Program-made: the position numbers and the translations under genes
Notes under the pieces: generated by a model
What the model was told of the DNA's origin: nothing
Database searches by the model: none
The model's input: the letters and a program-made list of their open reading frames with translations, nothing else
Source: Axinella damicornis
Lineage: Eukaryota > Porifera > Demospongiae > Axinellida > Axinellidae
Reading direction: 5' to 3'
Assembly: GCA_963931865.1 (NCBI GenBank)
Contig: OZ007514.1
Span: 992,001 to 1,056,000, forward strand
DNA length: 64,000 nucleotides
Part shown: positions 22,101 to 31,700 of the stretch, piece after piece
Layout of the letters: each line of letters opens with the position of its first letter
Position numbering within the stretch: position 1 is the first letter of the stretch

Positions 22101-25100
22101 GGTGGAAGGAACCTTTGTGTCTCGTATCTTTCATCCAGGAACAGACAGGTGTTTCCGACAAAAAAATAATGGTGAAGGGTAAGTATCGATATACCGTTAA
22201 TTAGCATGAACTTGAACTTCAATTATTCTAACCTTGAATGAATGCCCTCACTGCAATATTTAAACACCAGTTATAGTTGTCAACAATGAATCTCATTCTT
22301 AACTACAATTTGTGTATTCTGTATGTTCAAGTACATTCAGGTTTTGGCTAGCCTCGTTCCCAGGCCCGAGACGGCGAGGAGAAAAGGACCTGGTTTCCAC
22401 TGTTTGCGCATGCGCTAAAGAGCGGTGGAATTCCACCGGCATCTCACGGATCGAGGATCTAGGACCAGCTAGTGTAGCACAATAGGTAGCGTCACACCCT
22501 CGACCATGTGATTACGAAGACGTCATTTGCACCCTCCCACTTATGAATATGTGTTACGGTTTCAGATAATTAAGCGCATGCGCAAACAGTGGAAACCAGG
22601 CCCTTTTCTCCTCGCCATCTCGGGCCTGGGAACGAGGCTAGGTTTTGGCATACTAAGATGAGCTGTTATGTTAAACAGCCTGGCCCGCACTAGGTCTGTG
22701 TTATATTATTAACAAAGCTGTGATTGTAAGAATATAGAGGGTATATATGTTGAACAAGCTGGGGAAAGTAGAAGCCCTGTCTGACACCAGAAGGTTACCG
22801 GTTGAGGCTCTAATCTGTACCATGCACGAGTGATCCCTATCTGAACTAGCTATAAAGGATTCACAAGCATGATGAAGGTTATGCCTCATTCAATGTGCTG
22901 ATTCTCGTAACACTACAATGGTGGTCCAAGGAGAATCAATTGACTAATCCATTGCAACAAATGTGAACGGACATGTATGCACACACAGCTGTACTGCAGG
23001 GTCTCAATGCTGCTATAACTTTGATGGAAATCTGGTGACTGGTCCGCCAGGTGGGGGTACCATTGACCGAATTACACCACAAGGCGAAGGTTGTACTTCA
23101 CGACACTTTGTTACGGATGTTTTACCAGCTATCTACTGCTGTTTTGGACTTTTCCGTGACTGTAATGCATACTATGCAAAACGACCATCGAGAGGGGCTA
23201 ATGGATATATGCCTCCTGTTAGTAAGTACAGCCCATATTCACACTTTCATTCTATAGCTGTTGTATGAGGTTTAACTTTAACTGGTGACTTTCCACATAC
23301 AGAGGGTGCAATTATGCTGCCTCCTGTACCCATGGAGACTGAGGGCAATCAGTTGAGAGTGGCAGTTAGACTAACAACTGATGGAGCTCTATCTAGTGAC
23401 TTGGTGGTGACCTTGAGTGCTACCCCTGGCACTGCAACAGGTAAGTGTGACACATACATAACTCGTGTGTTCATGCTGCATGCATGCATGGTGTTAAATT
23501 AACACTCTGTCCACTCTCTCCATCTGAACAGATGCTGACTATATTTTCCCAGATCCAATCACTATGACATTCGGTATAGGAACCAGCAGTAGCACTATGA
23601 CTGCATTGATAAGTCAACGATCACAATTGGGACACCTTCCTCTGTGACTGCAGTAATCAGGGATGATGACCGTAAGTCGCAAAGACGCAATTGATAATGC
23701 ATGGTTACTCAATTGGTCTAACAGAAACAAACCCCGCAACCTTAAATAGTGCAAAATTCAATTATAAACCACACTATAAAAAGAGAAGGGATGTTTTAAC
23801 CAGCACCTCAATTGCATCTCAGTACCTCCTCCACTGTGGTGATCAAGGAATGAGCACACAAGTGCAGCCTACTTTGATCCAATTAGTAGCTATTGGATAG
23901 GAAAACCTGGTAGGCCTGTTGAGATAGGTCAAGTTTCTTAGTTCCAGGTAACTAGGAGAAGTATAGGTTACAATAGAAGTGTATGCAGGTGCACTTCCAA
24001 ACAATGTGCATTCAAGCAGATCATTTACACTTCTTGACCCCTATAGGTCCTCCAACTGACATACAGATGAGTAAACAATTAAGCTTAAGTCACTTACATG
24101 TACCTATCTAACGTTAGATGTGAAGCTACACAACATTTAGTTGTGTGCTCATTCCTTGATCACCACAGTGGAGGAGGCACTGAGATGCAACTATGGTGAC
24201 CATCAGAGTCTGGTTAAAACAACCTTTTTCTTTTACAGTGCACTATATAGCCTAAGGACTCATAAGCCACTATAGCGTAAGGACTTAAATTGTGCAAACT
24301 TCAATCATAAACCACTATATATAGTGTAAAGACTTAAATTGTGCAAAATTCAATCATAAACCACTATATATAGTGTAAGGACTTAAATTGTGCAAAATTC
24401 AATCATAAACCACTATAGCCTAAGGAATACATCGCTTAATTCTCACAATACTAGCAAGCAACAGGAAACTAAGGTATATAGGATCAGCATGGAGATGAGC
24501 TTAGGAGATTATATGATTGAGCAGATTCCAGATCAGAAAAATAGGTTGTGGACTGATTGAATCTTATCTTGCCGAGAAGTGTACACATTACGGAGCCTGT
24601 CAGTGGATGTTCAGTAAGGATTGTAACAATGTGTCCACATATAGGAAGTGGAGGTTCCAACCATGATATTCACCATCTGAAATGTAATTCTCTACTACAG
24701 AATCTGTATGGAACACAATCCAATAGCTACCAAATGCTACTGTAACACCAATACCAGAACCTACACCTCATGAATGTATACTAGAATATGGTGGGATAGC
24801 TTTCATTACTTCACGGAATTGAATCAAAGTCTCAGGATGGTGCCTTTTCCAAGGTAGTACACGCTTATGCTTGTACTAGTTTTTGGAATACATTGTAGCG
24901 CATATGGTGAGTGCCAAATTCATCCTGGGCCTTTAGTAGGCCTTAATATTTGAATCCATTTCAAATTATTATTCTTAGAACCAGGGACAATGGGAGGAGA
25001 CCCTCACTTCAGCATTGTGCTTGCAGACAACAAGAGGCTCTGCTACACAGTTCAAGGAGAGCATGGCTCAGTCTTCAATCTCATCAGCAACAAGAACTTT

Positions 25101-26291
25101 CACATGAATGCCCTGTTTGTGCCTAATTCTGGAGTGAGAAACGCTACCTGGATTGGCTCACTTGGTGTTGTGATGTGGAACGGTCGATCCAATGTTACAA
25201 AACTCAAGTTCGATGCTGCAAGCAAAGAAATTCACTTGGGAGATGGAATCACTCTTGCTGCCAAAAGTGTACGGGACTTTCGCCTCCACAGTGGTGAACT
25301 TTATATTTCTATAGTTTCTACCAAAAAGCAGAGGGCTAACCCTACTGTGAAAGTCAATCTGGAGGATGTGGGGCTAAATTTTACTGTGAGGTTCACCCAA
25401 AAGCACCTTGAAATGTCTTGGACGAGCATTGGAAGGCACAGCAATGATTTACATGGCCTGATTGGTAAGCACACATACTACTGTTAAAGCCCTTTAATGA
25501 TTAATGACGCATACATTCATCATGTGACCTTCAGCTACATGTCCAATGTCACTTAAGGCAGAGAAAAAAGGTGGGACAAGGGGGGTTCACCAGGAGGGTG
25601 AAAATAGCGTGGCTATGACTGGGGTTGGTTGTGTAAAAACCCTCACTAAAAACCAGCATGATCATTTTAAGCAGTTCGTTTACATTGTATGGCCTCCAAT
25701 TCCAGTGTTCAAGGCAGATCGTATTTTCAGCTAGAGCAGGTTAGATTGAATAATGAGAGTTGTGGTTAGAACTGTGACTGTACTTTGTGATACATTAATT
25801 GCATGCAGTTTGAGCATGAAACCCGAAGTTAACTACAAGCAAGCTGAAAGACAGAACTGTAAAGACTTAATAATTATCAATGGATCACAGCCATACAAAC
25901 AATACACTCATGAATCTTGATCAGAGATTGTGATGATAGATACTCTGATTGAATGACATGCCTAATGTATATATTAGACTATGTACTAGACTATAGAACT
26001 TCAATTCATTGTGACCACTGCAATCATTTTCTTGGTTCACAAACAGGCCAGTTTTACCGCAATGGTGTGGAAATTGATGAAGTCCAAAGGATCTTACTAC
26101 TTCCAGGCAGGAATCCTGTTTCTTTGAGGCAGCGTCCCGTTTGGGGATTCATGAAACAAGAAAAGGTAGAAGGCAAGCACTGTTGGGCTGCCTTGAATCG
26201 GGGTGAACAGGGAGAGGGGCTGATTGATGGCAACTACATGGACTACAAGGTTAAAGACCTCCTCTCCATGGATTTCAAGTTCACGCAGTAA
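19163..26291 (+). CDS. NIDO / IPT / AMOP / Calx-beta / ITIH-C extracellular protein
   Basis: Exons 19163..19357, 19665..19958, 20294..20591, 20754..21011, 21554..22178, 22989..23221, 23303..23440, (23532..23671), 24979..25464, 26047..26291; all junctions GT-AG. Residues 1-20 are a signal peptide (MVVLATVAILLVLCH). NIDO spans exons 1-3 (VNSNGIISF, APYWADVDT, GEIQWTTGD), followed by an IPT/TIG-like domain in exon 4 (SPRGGHVLGGTVV). AMOP spans the end of exon 5 and exon 6 (FHPGTDRCF, QCCYNFDGNL, PPGGGTIDR, CCF, YYAKRPS). Exons 7-8 are Calx-beta; exons 9-10 resemble the inter-alpha-trypsin-inhibitor heavy-chain C-terminal (VWD-related) domain (GGDPHF, HGLIGQFY). NIDO plus AMOP recalls mucin-4/SUSD2 adhesion proteins. 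Exon 8 carries a 61-nt deletion and hits TGA near 23645. Skipping it joins phase 1 to phase 1 and leaves an exact 923-codon frame. No membrane anchor is visible, so it is probably secreted. Confidence 0.8.
21130..21292 (-). mobile_element. tRNA-derived SINE or tRNA pseudogene
   Basis: On the minus strand there is a B box (ggttcgaatccc), an anticodon-arm-like stretch with CTG in the loop, and an A-box-like segment (ccaagtggttaaagca). The acceptor ends do not pair, so it is not a working tRNA. The tRNA-like head is followed by an unrelated tail, as in SINEs. It lies in the intron between exons 4 and 5. Confidence 0.6.
22349..22640. mobile_element. Inverted-repeat element with TAGCCTCGTTCCCAGG ends, 9-bp duplication
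   Basis: 292 bp. About 65-bp terminal repeats (tagcctcgttcccaggcc; inner part gcgcatgcgc). ggttttggc lies directly outside both ends (22340-22348, 22641-22649). No coding content. It lies in an intron of the NIDO/AMOP gene. Together with 27742-27797 it defines a family. Confidence 0.85.
23532..23671 (+). other. Calx-beta exon with a 61-nt deletion
   Basis: Compared with 14593..15027 (insertion removed), this exon lacks 61 nt between gataagt and caacgatcac. The frame then runs into TGA at about 23645. Splice sites (gaacag|, gacc|gtaagt) are intact. Because the flanking exons are both phase 1, the exon can be skipped without harm. Confidence 0.8.
23772..24240. mobile_element. Inverted-repeat element, about 469 bp, intronic
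   Basis: Ends cactataaaaagagaagg and the complement cactgtaaaagaaaaagg lead into matching arms (ttttaaccag, gcatctcagt, then cactgtggtgatcaaggaat). Copy 1 of the duplication lacks it, so it inserted after the duplication or was lost there. Target duplication not clear. Confidence 0.7.
24245..24425 (+). repeat. Tandem repeat, about 50 bp unit, 3-4 copies
   Basis: Unit marks are gacttaaattgtgcaaaatt, caatcataaaccactata and tagtgtaa. Copy 1 has a single equivalent near 15110-15160, so the expansion is specific to copy 2. Confidence 0.75.
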
Positions 26292-26614
26292 CAATAGTGA
26301 CTGCATGAGCCTTCACAATACTCTTTGTAGCAAATCTGGCTAGATGTAACGAACGTACCGGTAGATTAGAGTGTATCATTGATTGAATGCATTGTTTTTT
26401 TTTTCTTTCAGAAGCTGGCTATCATTATTTAGATTCTATATTTCTATACATAGTCCGTGTGTATATTTTGTGCTATTCCTTTGTGCCCTGATTTTTGCAT
26501 GTGGAGTGCAGGTAGCGGCCCAGCGGCCAGTATTTCAACCTTGATGTTGGGGGACCTGGGCCTTGTGCAAAAACAAACAAAGTAATAACTGCTACAATAA
26601 TTACAGTGATGGAA

Positions 26615-26939
26615 CTAGTGTTGATCATGAATTCCATCATGGATATCACCAGCTAGAGTTCCCAGTCCAACAGCCTTCAGAACATCGATCAGTTCATCCC
26701 AGTTAAGAGGCTTGCAATTGCCTTTTCCTTCAATCCATAGCTTCAGAATTTCTATGTTAATCTGTTCTGTATCTCCGTTGCATTTTGTGATGACTGTGTC
26801 GACTTCTGCTCCAGTTTCATCATTTAGTAGAAGAACTCCGAACAGAAAGTACTTTGTGCTGATTTGTTTTGCGATGTTGATGCATTTTCCATTCTTGCCA
26901 GGGAAACTTAGCACTTTCAGCAGATTAGGCCTTTCACCT

Positions 26940-26972
<33 letters not shown>

Positions 26973-28616
26973 TGAGAATACATCTCAAAATTGAAAATAC
27001 AGATTCTGAATAATTAATACAACTCACATACAGTGATTTCTGCAGTGTGATGACATGTCTGCAAATGATCACTTAGTAATTCATTGCCTAATGGAGCAAT
27101 ATGACTGACAAGTAATGGCTTGTGCAGCTAATGCAGTGTTGACAAAGCTCATACCCACAACTGTATAGCAGCTGTCAACCTTAAACTAGTTCACACCGTC
27201 ACAGATTCTTAAGTTAGTGGTTCCTGAATTAATATTTATGGCAATGCATTACACTATGGCTTACTTCTCCAGATCAAACACATCTTGCACCTGGAGCTCT
27301 AGCAGGTCTTGGGCAGACATGCAGCTTGCATCCGAAATCCACTTGCTAACTACCGGATTATATCATGTGCGATTCTTATGCTTGATCCACACGATCAGCA
27401 AACCATAATTTGCTGTCTGCTTTGTGGAAGTAAGACTCATGCCCTTGGTGGATGGATTGTGTAGTGCATGCAGCAGCACTCTATATACTATGTGACCTTT
27501 ACACCAGGATTAAGAACGATGTTACTGTACCTTCATCAGGATGTAGAGGTAATGGAGTTGGATCCACCTGTATGCATACAGAAGGGATAATAATTGCAAG
27601 TTCAAATACTGAATATGTAACTCAAGAGGAGCACCAGCTAGAAGCCTACAATAGCATTGGACAGTGGTTTGTCTCTATTTGAATCACATCTTAACCATAA
27701 TTATTGTATTATGTGAATAGTCAGTAGTTTGTTCTCGGATGTAGCCTCGTTCCCAGGCGCTCGGTAATTACCGAGCGAGCGCCTGGGAACGAGGCTATCT
27801 CGGATGTTACTGTTATTATTAGCCTCAGCTATTGTATCATCCATTGCATAAACTTTACAAAAACTGGTTAGGAGGGTGATTGAAGTAACCTCAACCTTAG
27901 CCACTCTTGAGCGACTGAAGTGCATAGGAATTCCACCCACAACTACCTCCAACACTTTGTCTCGATGGACAAATTCTGGCATTTTCTCACAACGAATTAT
28001 GACGGGTACACATTCAGATCTCAACCAAATTTTGATGAGAACAGTACCTTCACAGACATTGCAGAATGAGACTGAATATGAAGCGAGTGAGAAGATGGAT
28101 GTAATACTTTGCCGCAATCTATCTGCATCTTGTAGAGTGTATTCATTCCACTTTGCATCAAGTCTTATGAGCACATCAGTGAAGGCTGCTTCAGAACGAA
28201 CAATTTGAAGCTGGGGATGGTCTCGTATTTGTAGAGCAAACATCTTCGCAGTAGTTTCATTCTTGACCTGTGATGATATTGCAAGGTATTCCTCCATTCT
28301 GGAGCTCAATTCTTGATCTCCAATCTTGGTGACAACTGTTTGAAGGAGGTCACTGTTGATATAATCCCAATATTTATTCAGATAGTAGATGAGCTCTGCC
28401 AGGTCTCTGAACTGGAATATCGTCATTTTGTCAAAAAACTTCTGCTGATCTAGTGAAGACAGGAAGTCCAGCAAGGAAATGTTGAAACTCTTCAATATTC
28501 AACTTTCCTACACTAGCTGTGTGAAGTACGTGTGCCCTTAGATCCACAAACAGTGCGCTCATTTGTAGAAGAGTGTGTCTTTGTGGGATCACTGGATGAA
28601 TGCTCACCCTTCTCAT
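26615..28616 (-). CDS. Module + Death-domain paralogue lacking the 7TM part (frameshifted)
   Basis: Exons complement(26615..26937, 27531..27567, 27890..28616) join with the same phases (0, then 1) as the last three exons of the 7TM-Death gene. The big exon carries the same module (FVDLRAHVLH, YLNKYWDYINSDLLQ, RLDAKWNEYTLQDADRLRQ), followed by a 37-nt linker exon (VDPTPLPLHPDE) and a Death domain (FLFGVLLL, ILKLWIEGK, NWDELIDVLKAVGL). The main exon has two overlapping frames: the 5' part ends EVF-stop at a run of six T (gene strand, about 28432-28437), and the next frame resumes at FFDKM, exactly where homology continues. So a single-base indel breaks it, unless it is an assembly error or a polymorphism. 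Upstream of Met 28616 an in-frame tag lies 12 nt away and the satellite begins at once. No 7TM exon is found upstream. Confidence 0.7.
26940..26969 (-). repeat. Homopolymer C30 as the splice-acceptor tract
   Basis: Thirty consecutive C on the gene strand (G on the plus strand) run directly into the AG acceptor of the Death-domain exon at 26937. It therefore replaces the usual mixed polypyrimidine tract. Such runs are unstable in length. Confidence 0.75.
27742..27797. mobile_element. 56-bp near-perfect palindrome with 9-bp target duplication
   Basis: tagcctcgttcccaggcgct and its complement form almost the whole element, with only a short asymmetric centre. tctcggatg is duplicated exactly on both sides (27733-27741, 27798-27806). 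It is the smallest member of the TAGCCTCGTTCCCAGG family and lies in the intron of the Death-domain paralogue. Confidence 0.9.
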
Positions 28617-28620
28617 TATA

Positions 28621-28775
28621 TCTTGTAGCTAGCCGGATGTAACTAGCCGGTTGTAGCTAGCCGGATGTAGCTAGCTGGATGTAGCTAGCCGGATGTAACT
28701 TGCCAGATGTACTTAGCCGGATGTAGCTAGCCGGATGTAGCTAGCTGGATGTAGCTAGGTCGGAAGTAGCTAGAC
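28621..28775. repeat. 15-bp tandem repeat leading into the satellite
   Basis: About nine units of a 15-bp motif (agctagccggatgta and variants) grade into the 18-bp unit through intermediates such as ctaggtcggaagtag and agaccggaagtagcagcc. Confidence 0.8.
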
Positions 28776-31700
28776 CGGAAGTAGCAGCCAGACCGGAACT
28801 AGCAGCCAGGCCGGAACTAGCAGCCAGGCCGGAACTAGCAGCCAGGCCGGAACTAGCAGCCAGGCCGGAACTAGCAGCCAGGCCGGAACTAGCAGCCAGG
28901 CCGGAACTAGCAGCCAGGCCGGAACTAGCAGCCAGGCCGGAACTAGCAGCCCGGCCGGAACTAGCAGCCAGGACGGAACTAGCTTCCAGGACGGAACTAG
29001 CAGCCAGGACGGAACTAGCAGCCAGGTCGGAACTAGCAGCCAGACCGGAACTAGCAGCCAGGCCGGAACTAGCAGCCAGGCCGGAACTAGCAGCCAGGCC
29101 GGAACTAGCAGCCAGGCCGGAACTAGCAGCCAGGCCGGAACTAGCAGCCAGGCCGGAACTAGCAGCCAGGCCGGAACTAGCAGCCCGGCCGGAACTAGCA
29201 GCCAGGACGGAACTAGCTTCCAGGACGGAACTAGCAGCCAGGCCGGAACTAGAAGCCAGGACGGAACTAGCAGCCAGGTCGGAACTAGCAGCCAGATCGG
29301 AACTAGCAGCCAGGACGGAACTAGCAGCCAGGACAGAACTAGCAGCCAGGACGGAACTAGCAGCCAGGACGGAACTAGCAGCCAGGACGGAACTAGCAGC
29401 CAGGACGGTACTAGCAGCCAGGACGGAACTAGCAGCCAGGACGGAACTAACAACCAGGACAGAACTAGCAGCCAGGACGGAAATAGCATCCAGGACGGAA
29501 CTAGCAGCCAGGACGGAACTAGAAACCAGGACGGAACTAGCAGCCAGGTCGGAACTAGCAGCCAGGTCGGAACTAGCAGCCAGGACGGAACTAGCAGCAA
29601 GGACGGAACTAGCAGCCAGGACGGAACTAGCAGCCAGGACGGAACTAGCAGCCAGGACGGAACTAGCAGCCAGGACGGAACTAGCAGCCAGGACGGAAGT
29701 AGCAGCCAGGACGGAACTAGCAGCCAGGACGGAACTAGCAGCCAGGACGGAACTAGCAGCCAGGACGGAACTAGCAGCCAGGCCGGAACTAGCAGCCAGG
29801 CCGGAACTAGCAGCCAGGCCGGAACTAGCAGCCAGGCCGGAACTAGCAGCCAGGCCGGAACTAGCAGCCCGGCCGGAACTAGCAGCCAGGACGGAACTAG
29901 CTTCCAGGACGGAACTAGCAGCCAGGACGGAACTAGAAGCCAGGACGGAACTAGCAGCCAGGTCGGAACTAGCAGCCAGATCGGAACTAGCAGCCAGGAC
30001 GGAACTAGCAGCCAGGACGGAACTAGCAGCCAGGACGGAACTAGCAGCCAGGACGGAACTAGCAGCCAGGACGGAACTAGCAGCCAGGACGGTACTAGCA
30101 GCCAGGACGGAACTAGCAGCCAGGACGGAACTAACAGCCAGGACAGAACTAGCAGCCAGGACGGAAATAGCAGCCAGGTCGGAACTAGCAGCCAGGACGG
30201 AACTAGCAGCAAGGACGGAACTAGCAGCCAGGACGGAACTAGCAGCCAGGACGGAACTAGCAGCCAGGACGGAACTAGCAGCCAGGACGGAACTAGCAGC
30301 CAGGACGGAACTAGCAGCCAGGACGGAACTAGCAGCCAGGACGGAACTAGCAGCCAGGTCGGAACTAGCAGCCAGATCGGAACTAGCAGCCAGGACGGAA
30401 CTAGCAGCCAGGACAGAACTAGCAGCCAGGACGGAACTAGCAGCCAGGACGGAACTAGCAGCCAGGACGGAACTAGCAGCCAGGACGGTACTAGCAGCCA
30501 GGACGGAACTAGCAGCCAGGACGGAACTAACAACCAGGACAGAACTAGCAGCCAGGACGGAAATAGCATCCAGGACGGAACTAGCAGCCAGGACGGAACT
30601 AGAAACCAGGACGGAACTAGCAGCCAGGTCGGAACTAGCAGCCAGGTCGGAACTAGCAGCCAGGACGGAACTAGCAGCAAGGACGGAACTAGCAGCCAGG
30701 ACGGAACTAGCAGCCAGGACGGAACTAGCAGCCAGGACGGAACTAGCAGCCAGGACGGAACTAGCAGCCAGGACGGAAGTAGCAGCCAGGACGGAACTAG
30801 CAGCCAGGACGGAACTAGCAGCCAGGACGGAACTAGCAGCCAGGACGGAACTAGCAGCCAGGCCGGAACTAGCAGCCAGGCCGGAACTAGCAGCCAGGCC
30901 GGAACTAGCAGCCAGGCCGGAACTAGCAGCCAGGCCGGAACTAGCAGCCCGGCCGGAACTAGCAGCCAGGACGGAACTAGCTTCCAGGACGGAACTAGCA
31001 GCCAGGACGGAACTAGAAGCCAGGACGGAACTAGCAGCCAGGTCGGAACTAGCAGCCAGATCGGAACTAGCAGCCAGGACGGAACTAGCAGCCAGGACGG
31101 AACTAGCAGCCAGGACGGAACTAGCAGCCAGGACGGAACTAGCAGCCAGGACGGAACTAGCAGCCAGGACGGTACTAGCAGCCAGGACGGAACTAGCAGC
31201 CAGGACGGAACTAACAGCCAGGACAGAACTAGCAGCCAGGACGGAAATAGCAGCCAGGTCGGAACTAGCAGCCAGGACGGAACTAGCAGCAAGGACGGAA
31301 CTAGCAGCCAGGACGGAACTAGCAGCCAGGACGGAACTAGCAGCCAGGACGGAACTAGCAGCCAGGACGGAACTAGCAGCCAGGACGGAACTAGCAGCCA
31401 GGACGGAACTAGCAGCCAGGACGGAACTAGCAGCCAGGACGGAACTAGCAGCCAGGACGGAACTAGCAGCCGGGACGGAACTAGCAGCCAGGACGGAACT
31501 AGCAGCCATGACGGAACTAGCAGCCAGGACGGAACTAGCAGCAAGGACGGAACTAGCAGCCAGGACGGAACTAGCAGCCAGGACGGAACCAGCAGCCAGG
31601 ACGGAACTAGCAGCCAGGACGGTACTAGCAGCCAGGACGGAACTAGCAGCCAGGACGGAACTAGCAGCCAGGACGGAACTAGCAGCCAGGTCGGAACTAG

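Noticed and set aside
26712..26990. Open frames with poly-Gly or poly-Pro on either strand
   Set aside because: They are translations of the C30/G30 homopolymer; the tract is intronic, ahead of the Death exon acceptor.
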